Positions 22,233-40,479 of a DNA stretch of 64,000 nucleotides are shown here, piece after piece. Positions within the stretch are counted from its first letter, which is position 1, and the number at the start of each line of letters is the position of its first letter. The DNA lies in NCBI RefSeq assembly GCF_901709675.1, contig NC_051096.1, forward strand, positions 832,001-896,000. The letters are read 5' to 3'. Under the pieces are notes generated by a model. It saw only the letters and a list, made by a program, of their open reading frames with translations. It did no database searches and was not told the DNA's origin. The DNA is from Syngnathus acus. Its lineage: Eukaryota; Chordata; Actinopteri; Syngnathiformes; Syngnathidae. A program made the translations under genes and the position numbers.

Positions 22233-23589
22233 CAGGACTGTCTCAGAAAATTAGAATATTGTGATGAAGTTCTTTATTTTCTGTAATGCAATTTAAAAAA
22301 CAAAAATGTCATACATTCTGAATTCATTACAAATCAACTGAAATATTGCAAGCCTTTTATTTTAATATTGCTGATTATGGCATACAGCTTAAAGAAAACT
22401 CAAATAGCCTATCTCAAAATATTATATCATGAAAAAGTAAACTAGTAGGGTATTCAACTAATCACTTGAATAGTCTAATTAACTCGAAACACCTGCAAGG
22501 GTTTCCTGAGCCTTGAAAAACACTCAGCTGTCCAGAGGACCATCATTGACACCCTCCATCAGGAGGATAAGACACAAAAAGAAATTTCTCAAAGAGCAAG
22601 CTGTTCAGAGTGCAGTTTCAAAGCACATCCACAAAAGGTCTGTTGGCCTACAATGGATGTATTCCCATGGTCAAGCCACTTCTGAAGCATCTGACTTGGG
22701 CTATGGAAAAGAAGCACTGGACAGTTGCAGAGTGGTCCAAAGTCCTCTTTTCAGACGAAAGCAAGTTTTGTATTTCATTTGGAAGTCAAGGCGCCAGAGT
22801 CTGGAGAAAGGCTGGAGAGGAGCAAAATCCAAGTTGCTTGAAATCCAGCATGAAGTTCCCCACAGTCAACGATGGTTTGGGGAGCCATGTCAGCTGCTGG
22901 TGTTGGCCCACTGTTTCATCAAGTCCAGAGTAAATGCAGCTGTGTACCAAGAGATTTTAGAGCACTACATGCTTCCGTCTGCTGAAAAGCTCTATGGAGA
23001 TGATTTCATTTTCCAGCATGATCTGGCACCTGCCCACAGTGCCAAAACCACCAGTAAATGGTGTACTGACCATGGCATTACTGTCCTCGATTGGCCTGCC
23101 AATTCCCCTGACCTGAACCTCCTAGAGAATTTGTGGGGTATTGTGAAGAAGAAGCTGAAAGACACCAGACCCAACAATGCAAATGAGCTAAAGGCCGCTA
23201 TTGAAGCATCCTGGGCATCCATAACACCTCAGCAATGCCACAGGCTGATTGCCTCCATGCCAATCCGCATTGATGCAGTAATCCGTGCAAAAAGATTCCC
23301 AACCAAGTACTGAGTGCATTAATGGACATTTTCAAATGTTTGATTTTGTTTTGTTGTTATAAATCTTTTTATTTACTTTGTCTGAGGAAATATTCTAATA
23401 TTTTGAGATAGTATATTTGAGTTTTCTTAAGCTGTATGCCATAATCAGCAATATTAAAATAATAAAAGGCTTGCAATATTTCAGTTGATTTGTAATGAAT
23501 CCAGAATGTATGACATTTTTGTTTTTTTAATTGCATTACAGGAAATAAAGACCTTTATCACAATATTCAAATTTTCTGAGACAGTCCTG
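22233..23589 (+). mobile_element. Tc1-like transposon with ~190 bp inverted repeats, inactive
   Basis: CAGGACTGTCTCAGAAAAT at the left end is matched in reverse at the right end (TTTTCTGAGACAGTCCTG). The inverted similarity extends about 190 bp (to about 22424 and from about 23398). It is flanked by TA on both sides, the Tc1/mariner target. It encloses a broken transposase. Confidence 0.95.
22513..23313 (+). pseudogene. Tc1-type DDE transposase, frameshifted and N-terminally deleted
   Basis: Three reading frames together carry Tc1 transposase landmarks. WSKVLFSDESKF (first catalytic Asp, about 22730-22765) is in one frame, a VWGAMSAAG-like stretch in another, and FQHDLAPAHSAK (second Asp) with DWPANSPDLNLLENLWG (third acid) in the frame closed at 23313. 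The N-terminal paired-like DNA-binding domain is missing or reduced to about 30 scrambled residues. At least two frame shifts make it non-functional. Confidence 0.9.
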
Positions 23590-24820
23590 TATATACTTTG
23601 TTGTAGATGAATTATTGAATAAAAGTAATAAAAACAAGTCAAACAGGATGTAGTAAAAGCCATTTTAATCAGTTTCTCTCATAAATAACACTGAACAAAG
23701 GTGTCACACTGTGCATAAATATCCACATATGTCTACACGTATGTATATGCATACTTACGCACTGTCAAATTGTGTGTTTTAAGAAAATACAGCATGTGTG
23801 TACAGTAATGCACTTAATACCGACCGGGGAAGCGTCATCTTCCCTTTGAGTTACTTGTTGCATAACTAACACTAATTTCATACAGAACCTCTTCCTTTTT
23901 TTTGCATTGATTAATACTACCCAAAATCAAATACTCTGCACGTATAAATTAAAAAAAAAAGTCAAATGTTTTTTTTTTGCGTGCATGCCAATCACAAGGT
24001 GTCACGCGGCTCATTAATTATTCACGAGGCAACGGGATGCAAACTCTGGAATGTGGGCACCCCGCCTCGTTCGCTTTACAAAATCAATCATGTTTTGCAT
24101 GAGGCCATGCAAATATTATTGCTGAGGTCAAAAGCGGAGGGGGCCCCTTCAACCAGCAAGCCACCAAATAAAAGCAGAAAAACAAAAACGATGGATGGAG
24201 GAGCCCTTGTGTGTCTTCCACAACACTTTGCAAATCGTTGAAAAACTTAAAAAGCTTATATGCACATTCATTGTTTGAGTGCCTTTGTTGATTGTCAGCT
24301 TGCTGTCAGAAAAATGCCCAAAATAAAAGCAAAGACAAAGACGTGAGGCTTTGAGGTAAATGCAAAGATATTTCCAGTTGTTCCCCCCCCCGCCAAAGAA
24401 ACAACATTGAGGTGAAATTGAAGTAAATCTTGAGATTCAAGTTGCATTTTTTGTTGTTAAAAAAGTAATTTTACATTTTCAAATTTATTAAGACTTTTTT
24501 TTTCTATTACGCAACTTTTTTTCATTGTAAGTATTGGACTTGCATCTTGACGTTTGTCACAATCGAAGCGCAGCTTGGCCTGTACGTTTACTTGCGGGGC
24601 TGCAACTTTGCTTGAACGATACGATTTTTTAAAAACTTTAATGTCCGACTTTATTGTCACAATATTGCTAAAATGGTACTTGTAAAGCTACAATTTTGTT
24701 CTTGTAATATTCTGAATATTCACATGACTTTGTAAATGGAAACATGTGGCTACGCCCGCAACGTTTGTCATCAAGCTACGACTCACAATCTTGTCAACTT
24801 CATTGACAGAATTTTGACTT
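23590..24820. other. Intergenic, AT-rich
   Basis: I see no gene in it. It holds poly-T/A tracts and a poly-C run near 24383-24391. Confidence 0.5.
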
Positions 24821-26293
24821 ACCGTATTTTTCGGACTATAAATTGCGTTTTTTTTCATAGTTTGGGTGGGGGGGCCACTTATACTGAGGCGCGACTTATA
24901 TGTGAATTTTTTTCACAAATTTTCAAAATTCAAAAAAAAAAAAAAAAAAGTGAAACCGCGATAAACGAACCGCGATGTCGCAAGGGATTACGGTAATTTG
25001 AACTGCAAGTGACGTCAGCGGCGCGGCGGTTGTTTACATAAAGGACAAAGGATTCGATCACGGGATGACGAAGGGCCCCACATACTACCGGCATCATTAG
25101 CGGCTTTGTTTGTAAGTGACACGGAGGACGAAGAGTTTGAGGGATTTAATGATTTGGAGTGACACAGAAGGTTTGAAAAACTATTATGGCTTTTACGCAT
25201 GCCCGGTCCGACTCTACGGAGCTCTCTTTCACCTCCGTGGATGGAAGTCGGGGGCCGGGTGGCTGTCCGGGGACGGTGGATTGGGCTCGGACATTACGCA
25301 CGCCCGGTCCTATTCTACGGAGCTCTCTTCCACCTCCGTGACTGGAAGTTGGGCGCCGGCGCTCAGCAGATGGCTGTCCGGGGACGGTGGATGAGGGTCG
25401 GACACTGCTCCTACGCACGCCCGGTCCTACTCTACGGAGGTCCCAGCCACCTTCGGGGATGGAAGTCCACGCCGCCACACGCCTGGAAGTCCACGCCGGT
25501 GCTTGGGGCCGTGTGGCGGTGAACTATTTATGTTATAGTTATTTGATATATTTTATTTCGTGTAGCAACTTGTATATGTTTTCATCGTTACAGTTCAGTA
25601 GTTGTTGGCTCGTTGAACTCTTGTTTTGTTAAAAAAAGAGCCGTTTACCAAACCCACGTCTTTCCTGGTACTTTGCTAACGCTACAATATAGTTATATAT
25701 ACTTATATACTAGATCTGTGGAATAACGACGAGGCTGACGTCAGCGGCGCACGCGCGGCGTTGTTGACAAAGGACGAGGAATTTGATCGATGGATTTAAT
25801 GATTTGGAGTGACACAGATGGTTTGATAATATTGTTGTTTATATGATAGTTATTTGATATATACTTCATATATTGTTATATGGGTCTGTGGAATATTTAG
25901 AACTGCAATTCAAGACGAGTCCGACATCAGCGGCGCGGCGCATACGCGGCATCGTTTACATAAAGGACGATCGATGGATTTAATGAATTGGAGTGACACA
26001 GATGGTTTGATTAACGTGTTATTTATGTAATAGTTATTTGAATAACTCTGAATGTTACATCAGGCCCGTTCTCAGCTCCTCGTTTGTGTATATGTCACGT
26101 TAGCATACCGTATCGTTTAGTCTGTTGTTGCTGGTTCATGTCTGTTCTTGGTGTTGGATTTTGACAAATGAATTTGCCCCAAAAGTGCGATTTATAATCC
26201 GGTGTGACATATATGTTTTTTTCCCACTTTATTGTGCATTTTATGGCTGGTTCGATTTATACTCCGAGCGACTTTTAGTCCGAAAAATACGGT
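24821..26293. mobile_element. Terminal-inverted-repeat element (ACCGTATTTTTCGG family) with GC-rich tandem interior
   Basis: The ends are ACCGTATTTTTCGGACTATAA on the left and, in reverse, TTTTAGTCCGAAAAATACGGT on the right. A T precedes and an A follows, consistent with a TA target. Inside, a ~100 bp unit (CCCGGTCC...TCTACGGAG...GGACGGTGGAT) is repeated about three times at 25200-25450. A longer unit (GACGTCAGCGGCGC ... GGATTTAATGATTTGGAGTG) occurs about three times between 25012 and 26000. No transposase is visible, so it is non-autonomous. Confidence 0.78.
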
Positions 26294-26908
26294 ACTCATG
26301 AAGCTACTAGCGTTGTCATCACAACTGCCTTCTTTGAGTCCTAATTTCACTCAAACCTCCTTCATAGTTTTCAGTTGCAAGGTGGTATTAAAAAAATATG
26401 AAAAGAAATGATAGCACGTAAAAAAAAAAAATCTCGTCATAGTATTTCCTTTAGCTTAGTTTGCAACATTCTGGAATGAACTACTCTCAAAAAAAAAAGT
26501 CTCAAATTTTTTTTTCTTTTTCTCACGTTAATAATCGACAGGAAAGGCTTCTCTCAGCGTACTTCAAACATTCCTGAGTTTTACGTCTCAACCGATCGGA
26601 GTGAGTCACCGTCCCAAAAGTAAGACACTGAATTCAAAAGCACTCAAAGTCACAAAAGATGAACAATGCCCTTATCAATACCATTTAGTCCCGTTATGAT
26701 TGTTGTTATGCTTTGTTTTCAGTTGCTGACACACTCAACGTGTTAGGAAAGAAGGTGCATAGGTGGCCATTCGTCCAAACAAATCAAGTTGACATTCAAA
26801 GTGTTATTTCACTGACATCTCTTGAGGTCCCTTCACCGCTCGGTCCAAAAACAAAACAGAGCAAAACACCTACCGGGCATTCCAGAGTCCAACGCGATCG
26901 CTTTATGG
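26294..26908. other. tmem64 3' UTR / spacer
   Basis: Likely 3' UTR of tmem64 on the minus strand. I found no other gene. Confidence 0.45.
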
Positions 26909-31116
<4,208 letters not shown>

Positions 31117-32623
31117 ATGGATTTCTCAGAGGAATTGAAACCTGTGTGCGAGGAGCCAGGCGCCCAGACTGAGCTGAAAAAGGGAATGTCCATTTTCATT
31201 GATGTAAGTATAGTATTGTTTTTTCCAATTTAATTTCCTTGTAAACAACCATTCAACAAACCAATTAAAAATATATATTAAAACATAAGAACATTAATTT
31301 TAGATATAGTATGTTATGATTGCGTTGACTTTCTCTCATTTGGATTCCTGCAGTAAAGAAATATGCTACCTTACAATAAAGAAATGCATTATTATGTCAG
31401 ACAGTTTTTGTGTGTGTGTGTGGGGGGGGGGTTCTTCAGATCGGGGCTTATTCAAACAAATTCCCCAGTTGGCCTTTGTCAACTTCCAAGCATTTGTTCA
31501 AAATGGCCAATTTGTCCGACTTCCTGTTCAATTTCAGACATGGGTCCTTGAAACCTTTGCATCCGTCTTGTCTTGATGGACATGTCAGATCTGTGAAACT
31601 GGTGGTGTGGGCTGATCTATTTGTTTTCCTTGAGGTGGCGTGAACCGTTACACTTTAGAGTGGGAATTTATCCCAAACCAGATGCATGTGGACCACTACA
31701 CAGACAACAATCGTTGTAGGACTAACAAGTTTGTGGGGGTCCGTTGCATCATTGAGTAAGTGAAGGGAGCGGGCATTGTTGTTTTCCCCGTGGAAGCAAC
31801 AAGCCAGCGAGTGACCCATGTGTTCAAAGGCGATGTGGTCAGCCCGCATTCATGTCCAATGTGGGAGATCCACACCAATAATTGATCAACATGGCGTTGC
31901 TTTGACAGTCATCAATCACATACAGACAGCTGCACAGCTTTAAAGATTTGTCACCAGTTTTTTTGTCTCTCTTGCAGATTTTGCGGCGAGCGGATAAAAA
32001 CGGTAAGTGAATCTCCCGACACGTCTTGCGTGGTGGTGTTCTCGCTCTCATGGCGACATTCAGATTGTGATTCCCCACTGATGGCCGGTTTCCATGGAGA
32101 CAACCGAGTGACCAGACCCATCGCCATCAGAGCTTTTCATCAAGAAAGATTGCCAAATAGTTCGCAGCTGCATGAGGGCAACATGAGCGACCTTTGGAAG
32201 ATAGAAAAAGATATCGTTGAAATCACCTAAAAAATACAGCCAAATCAAAATGGAGTGCTTGCAATGTCTCCACGGACACCTGCGTGTCACATGACACAGT
32301 GGCAGACAGAGTGGCACTTTTGATGATTTGGTTCTCTGTCCCCAGACGACGGCAAGCTGTCCTTTGACGAGTTCAAGGCCTACTTTTCGGATGGTGTCCT
32401 GACGTCGGATGAACTGAAGGAACTCTTCCACGCTATCGACAGCCACCACACTGAGTAGGTCGCTGTCCTTTCATCTTCCGCACCTTCTGGATTGAACGCA
32501 GTCTTTCAATCACAAGTAAGACAGGGCACATGAAATATTCAGAGGCGTCAGCGCGCAAAAGAATTATGACCTCCGCCAAGAAGGGATGCTGCTTTTCTAG
32601 GAATTTTACATGTGCCTCACTGT

Positions 32624-32668
<45 letters not shown>

Positions 32669-35600
32669 TGTGTGTGTGTGTTTGCACCGCAGCAACGTGG
32701 ACACAGATGAACTGTGTGGTAAGTGAACTAGATTTTGTGTTGTACCATTTTATCAGGTCCAAATACGACCTGAAAATTTGGCGCAGGAAGTACGGGCCAG
32801 CGCCGTGTGCATTGGGCTGCACTCCCTGCGGGCCGCGCTACTGATGCGTTTCGTAAGCGACACCTGCGGCCACCGTGTCACTTTTGCACATGGCTTCCCT
32901 TTTGTTTTCTTTGCAGAGTACTTCTCGCAGCACCTGGGGGAGTACAAGAATGTCCTGGCCGCCCTGGAAGCCCTCAACATGTCCATCCTGAAGGCCATGG
33001 ACAAGACCAAGAAGGTGAGAAATGGGCCAGTCATAAATGTGATGACCCATATTTGTTCATCAAGCGAGAGCGTGTTCCAACACGGTGCTGCTTTTGCGCT
33101 TTGTGCATTGACAAGTGAGTGAGCGAGCGAGCGTGTCGGTGCTGCAAGAAAATGTAAAGAGCCAATATGTTTCATGCAGACACGACGACGCTATTTACAC
33201 GAGTGTACAGACACACTTAGGTCTTCTTCAAAAAAAGTAACACCACTATACAGAACTTAGTAATATGAGCCATCCAGTTTGAGTTCCCACAAACGGTTCC
33301 CAAACCACGGCAGTGCTCGTTCAAACACCAAATGCAAGCCGTTGTTTTCATCCCGGCGTCTACAATCTAATGAATTCCGATCCTGCTGGCCTGACTTTAA
33401 TTAGACGTTGAATGACGGTGAGTCGGCGTGTCGGGCAGCCCATCCTCCCTCGTGCAGCCGCGCCTGTGATTGTTTTGCTCATTATTTTGTTCTCCTCCTG
33501 CTTGACAGGATTATCAAGAGTCCACCCACCTGGAGCAGTTTGTGACCCGTTTCCTGCTGAAGGAGACGACCAATCAGCTGCACTCACTCCAGGGCTCACT
33601 GGAATGCGCCGCCGAGACCACCGCCGAGCAGACTCGCAGAGAAAAGTGAGTGGATGGAACGTGGCGTCACGTCGCCGGCTGGCTTTCCTTCGGGGAGAAA
33701 GCGCGAGCTCCTTTGAAATGCCGAGAAGTATAAGATGAAGGTCAGCACGTGACTGCGGCGCACGCACGCCTGTTGCCATGGCGGCGCCATCCCAGTTGGT
33801 CTGTTTGGGGGATTGTCGATAAGACGACCATTGAATGTGGATCTCCACGTGACTGAACCACACCAAATATTCTGAACACAGCTCCCAAATGTTGTTCCCT
33901 GTTGGCCGTCACACCATAAAGTTGTCACTTCAGTTGGCAAATACTTCAGATCAAATATTATCTTAAAATGTTTCCGTTTGCGTACTTGCCAGAGGACTCG
34001 CATGCTTCCAAATTGCTTTTCACTTTGAGACGTGTGAAAATGCGTTGTTGAAAGCCTCTTGTTTGCTTTTAGATTGAAGGCTGAGGGGGCCTAAGCGTCG
34101 CAATTAAAGCTCGTCGCTCAGAATAAGAGGGCGTAAGTGGACAAACGGGCCCATTAGCACCTGCACCCACACTCGAACGCCGCTGAGACTTTCTCGTCGC
34201 TGGCCGGCTAATGATTTCAGTGCAGGGATTCTGTCATGAAAGAAGAGGAGACTCGCCGATATATTCTTTGTTCCCTCAGACACGGTCTGGCTAAACCCGA
34301 GGTTCTGTCCATCCAGTTGTTGGGTCGCAGGTCCAACCGGAGGCTCCAGAGGAACAATAGCCTCTCCCCCAACAATCCCATCATGGGCCTCGTTAACTCG
34401 GGTAAGACCAAGTCGAAGAGCTGCTAGCACAAGAACCAGAAGAGATCATACAGAAGCTTGATCAACATTTGGCAACTACATGCACCAACTGAGCCAGGAG
34501 ATTTACAAACTTGGACACCATCAGCAACAAAATGTTTCAGAGGCAGAATAATTTGATCCCGTCTCATTTCTGTGTTTTTTTTTTTCTTGCAGGTGCGTAC
34601 GACGAGGAGAGCCAGTGGACGGTTCAAGTGAACAGGCTACAGAAGCTCATCGATCGCCTGGAACAGAAGGTTCGTCCTCATGTTTGCAGTTTTTTTTTAA
34701 CATTCCCGATCTGCGTGTCTGTAAGCCCCCAATGAGGGCATGTGTGCTTGTCCAATAATGGCCACAAATGATGGACCGCCCCCGTCAACAATAGCCGTGT
34801 TCGGCGTGTTAGCGTTAGCACGCGCCATCACACGTCTGTCTCATGTCGGCAGGAGATCCGCCTGGAACCCGTCGAAGACGACGTACCAGAGAGCAAGCTG
34901 GTGCGTTCTTACAACATTTTCATCTTGGTGTCATTTCCCCAAGTGGTGATGATGATGATGACATGCGGTTGCCATGGCAATGGTACTTTCTTTAACACGT
35001 TTTCTTGATGGCGGGCGTGTGTGCGTGCACGTGGACAGCACATCCTGATCGTGCAGAGACAGCTGTCTGTGCTGGAGGACGAGCTGGAGGAGTTTCGCCT
35101 GGCGCTCAGACACTACATGGACTCTGCCAGCGCCCAGACCGGATGTCTACAGTCAGTGCACACAAGCTTACATTTTCCAGTGCATGGATAAGTGGATGAG
35201 GAGGGAGGTGGCTGCCGTAAGTAGGTCGGGTTCTGGATGCACGATGGCTGGTCGGAAGCAAAGTGGAGCGGTCCAGGAGGATGACTGAACGCATCCGTCC
35301 CTGGTTTGACGGTGTGAAAAAACATCACACGGCAATGACACACAATTGATGGCAGTAAGGTGCAACCATTAGCATGTTTGCACTTGTTCAGCCAACGTCA
35401 CCCGTCTCCTTCCATCCTTGTGTGGGCGCTGTCGCTTTGAGTTTGGATGAGAGGCTGCGGCCTCGAGCGGCTTCTGACATTTAACATGCGACTCGCTGCC
35501 AGTGCAACGGGTTTGGCCTTGAGAAAACCCTTACGATCTCCAGGGGTGTGATGTAATTCGCCACGACGATAACGTTGAATAACCTTTGTGCAGCGTGGCG

Positions 35601-36156
35601 CTTCAGCGGCTGGCTAACGAGTCGCGCTTCATCCTCTACGAATTCTGGGAGCACAACAGCGTGTGGAAGAAGTAAGTATCCTCGCCCTCCTGCAGCCATG
35701 CACTCAAATCGACTTGCACAAATGTTGTGAATGTCGCTGGCGCTATCTAGTGGCAGAGCGACTGAAGCTCACGCAAGTCAAAATTTTCGCTTGCAACACA
35801 GCAAAATAAAATGGACCGAGGAATTGAAAAGCTTTGAAGCATTTCTTGTGTTTTGCGTAGTCACCTGCAGAGCAACTCCAGCAAAACTTTCCAGAGGGCC
35901 AACGTGGACTTCCTGGAGACCCCCGAGACTGTCACCACCATGCTGCTCCCGGGTACCGCCTCAAAACATCAAAACAATTCTCACGTCAAAAGCTGTTCCT
36001 TATGAACAATTTTTGCAAACAGTATACATTATAATTTTTAAATATAGCAATATTTTTGCATTCTGTGTATGTTGCAATATTTTAAATCTTGCATTTGTAT
36101 TTCTAATGACATTTCTGTGTGTTTCAGCTTCATGGTGGGTCCTCAACAACAACTGA
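31117..36156 (+). CDS. necab1: N-terminal EF-hand calcium-binding protein 1
   Basis: NECAB1 is a cytoplasmic neuronal calcium-binding protein. Thirteen coding exons fit in phase: 31117-31203, 31978-32002, 32346-32454, 32693-32718, 32917-33014, 33509-33645, 34280-34401, 34593-34669, 34853-34900, 35039-35151, 35594-35671, 35861-35952 and 36128-36156 (TGA). This gives 346 residues (human 351). EF-hand 1 has a complete 12-residue loop, [12 protein letters not shown] (D35-E46). The second loop (DSHHTDNVDTDE) lacks the usual Gly and is degenerate. The NECAB homology region contains [14 protein letters not shown] and [13 protein letters not shown] coiled coil ([14 protein letters not shown]) precedes the C-terminal ABM-like domain ([13 protein letters not shown] to [11 protein letters not shown], ending SWWVLNNN). 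Exons 2 and 4 are microexons of 25 and 26 nt, the second behind a (TG)n tract. A poly(A) signal lies at 36602-36607. Confidence 0.95.
32622..32682 (+). repeat. (TG)n tract in necab1 intron 3
   Basis: About 60 bp of nearly pure TG ends 10 bases before the acceptor of the 26-nt exon 4 at 32693. It is transcribed as UG repeats in the sense strand. Confidence 0.95.
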
Positions 36157-37794
<1,638 letters not shown>

Positions 37795-39935
37795 CTAAGC
37801 AAAGCTGTTCTCCGGGTAGCTGACCTTGATAGCGCCCCAATAGCACGCCCGCACCAAACAGATGACGCCCACTAGGTAGGCCAGTGCCCACGACACGTAC
37901 GTGGCGTTGTAGCGGCGGGCAAAGTCACGAGTACCCACCTGTTTTTAAGCAAGCACAGAGAAATTACAAACCAAAAAAACACAAAAAAAAAAAAGTTGTC
38001 CTACAGGACAGTACGGTGGGGGCACTTACTGTTAATCCCACGCCGATGAAGATGCAGATCATCCCGACAGTGATGTATGCACAACAGCGCCGCCTAGGGA
38101 GCGCGCTGCCCACAGACGAGCTGCAAAAAAAATAGTCACCCGAGGCGGCTCAAACATGACTCTCGCTTGCTTACTCGGTCACATGATCGGCATTCAGGGG
38201 ATGCTCGACTTTCTTTTCAGCTCTCACATGCCTCCCATGTGACGCAGCGGGAGGTGGGGTCCGAGGGGCTTCACCATCACCTGATTTCTCGCCCTCTCAG
38301 ATCAGTCTTTGCAAATTAGCAGTCGAGCCGCAAGTGTACCCCCAAAAATGTGTGCTTGTGTACTTACATCTTTTTGCAGTGGGGACATTTGGCTAGCGTG
38401 TTGAAGCGCACCTCCAGCCACTGAGACAAAAGACAAGAGAGGACGATGACGTATTGTGGGTGCAGTCTTACCTAATCAAGTGTCCACTATGTGAATATCA
38501 TGAGAATAATGAAATCTCATGGACATGAGATGCCCTCGCTAAAACGGTTCCTTTGCCGTTTATATGGCATGCAAAATTTTGGAGATACCAGGAAGGTGTT
38601 GCCGCAGTGACCGCAGACCACCCGCATGCCCTCGGGCTGCACGGGGAGGGCAGGCTGGGCCGGCTGCTCCTCAGGGATCACCATCACCGGGCTTAGGTTG
38701 ATGATGCGTCTACTGTTGAGCAACAGCCAGAAAAAAAAGAAAAAAAATCTGAGGGTCTGGTTTTAGGGTGGGGTCTCCTTCCAGCGGAAGGCTGCGTACC
38801 AGTTGGGTCGCGGGCATCCTATCCTCCTGGAAGTGTCTTTGCAGATGAGCAGGCAGTTGCAGGGGCACCTGACGTATTTCTTCCCGGTGGGCGGATTCTT
38901 GATGGGCTGCAAAAAAGAGAGGTGAGCGATGGCGGCGGCAGCAACGTCAGGGCGGCAGCAACGTCGCGGTGGCAGCAACGTCACGGCGGCAGCAACGTCA
39001 CGGCGGCAACATACGGTGGCCTCGTTGCAGAGTGTGCACTTGACCACATGCTGGTGCAGCTTGCCGTCAAGGTGGATGAGCGACTGGCACACGCGGCAGT
39101 TGATGACAGGGACGCCGCCTGCGTCCGGGCTGGCGATCGCCGTGTACGGCGGAGGCAGTTCCGCTTTCGGGTAAAGCGACAATCGTTAGTTTGTGTCACA
39201 AATCAATCATTCCTTTGATACGTTCCGATTGTTTGAAAATGTCAAATGAAGCAAAATCGTGAATTCAGTTGCAAGAAACGGCGCCGGACGGGCCTCGATT
39301 CCTGCCCACCTTGTGACGCATGTGATTGCTCGCCATGTGAGCCCCGGCCTGGTTGGCGTAGCGACAAAAACCCCCTTTCCACACCACAGGTGTCGTACGT
39401 TGCTGAACATGCAGTGAGTGAATTAGCATGACATTTTGTGCCTTGAAATGGCAATGTAGTCGCAGGACAGTGAGTGAGCAGTTGCGTAAAAGCAAGCAAA
39501 CAAGTAAAAGCAAGCAAACAAACAAACAAACAAACAAACATATGATGGGCCACATTTGACTAAGCTCATCTTACTTTGATGATTCCACTCAATGATAGTG
39601 ACGACCGAGTGAGTGATGACGACACCAAACGCACTTTCCAGCGCAACTGACCCATAAAAACACATTCTATTATCTTGCCAGGCCTAGCCTGAGTGGTGAT
39701 GTAGCATTTCTTGAGACAGGCCTCCGGTCAGTAACCCACTGCTCCACTTCTCACAGAACACCCCCCCTCGTACCCGCGCCCTTGCTTGCTGCAAAAAGCT
39801 TCTCAATTACATACGTCCACGCACTTTACCTCGGGGGCTGGGATCGTGCAGGTAGGGCGGCGCGTTGGGGGTGACGTTCTCCGAGTTGGGAGTGGACAGC
39901 AGCGGCGAGCGCTCGTCCGTGCCGTCAGAGGCCAT
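37795..39935 (-). CDS. pip4p2: Phosphatidylinositol-4,5-bisphosphate 4-phosphatase 2 (TMEM55A)
   Basis: PIP4P2 removes the 4-phosphate from PtdIns(4,5)P2 in late endosome/lysosome membranes. Seven exons fit in phase: 39935-39830, 39163-39015, 38906-38800, 38712-38589, 38420-38368, 38120-38030 and 37938-37795 (TAG), giving 257 residues, as in human. The catalytic CX5R motif CKDTSRR is intact (C107 to R113). Paired Cys motifs around it (CRVCQS, CTLCNEA, CPCNC, CGHCG, CPHCKK) suggest zinc-binding ribbons. Two membrane segments follow near the C-terminus ([19 protein letters not shown] and [16 protein letters not shown]). The N-terminus begins [13 protein letters not shown], a typical acidic dileucine-like sorting region. 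It is convergent with necab1. Exon 2 lies next to a small GGC-rich minisatellite. Confidence 0.96.
38930..39011. repeat. GC-rich minisatellite in pip4p2 intron 2
   Basis: A 15-17 bp unit (GGCGGCAGCAACGTCA with variants) repeats about five times immediately next to exon 2 (lower boundary 39015), on the donor side of that exon. Confidence 0.85.
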
Positions 39936-40249
39936 GGTCGGTGCAAGGCCGGAGGAGGCGAGCCCGTTGTCGTCGGTGGCTTGCGGGGTGGCTCGGCTGT
40001 TTTCTCCGGAGGTCCGTCCGACAACAGCCAGCAGTAGCGGCGGGGCCGGAGTGACGTCACGCCACGGCCTGCCAGACAGGGGGAGGTGCGGAAGTGAGGC
40101 GCATGCGCAGACGCACGAAAATATGGTGAATGCAGTTACAGAACGCTCCCAACAGGTGTCACTAATTCTTCAAATTATTTTAATAATTCTGTACAGAATT
40201 GAATGTGAAGTATTTTTTACAAACCTTTCGAGTTTTTAATTTTATGTTT
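39936..40249. promoter_or_regulatory. pip4p2 5' region
   Basis: CpG-rich sequence upstream of the pip4p2 start, grading into AT-rich DNA by 40.15 kb. The CR1-like LINE appears to begin about 40.25 kb. Confidence 0.45.
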
Positions 40250-40479
40250 TGACTAGCTCAAGTCCGGAACACTTCCGGGTTGAGCTTCGCTCAGCATGGC
40301 GTGCTAGTTGTCTGTCGTCGCCCGTTTGCCTTCAAATCAGCAAATTTGTAAGCAAAATCAGGACGCAGTGTGGGCCCCTGCTGTGCCGTCCAGCTCGCTT
40401 GTGTTCTTCGATCGAGGAATCAACAAAACCTTGAGCTCCAAGCGATTCTCCTAGAACGCCGGAGTGACTTGATTGAAAG

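Noticed and set aside
25116-25522. Overlapping frames on both strands in GC-rich DNA
   Set aside because: They track the ~100 bp tandem units inside the ACCGTA-family element; codons differ between units without protein-level constraint.
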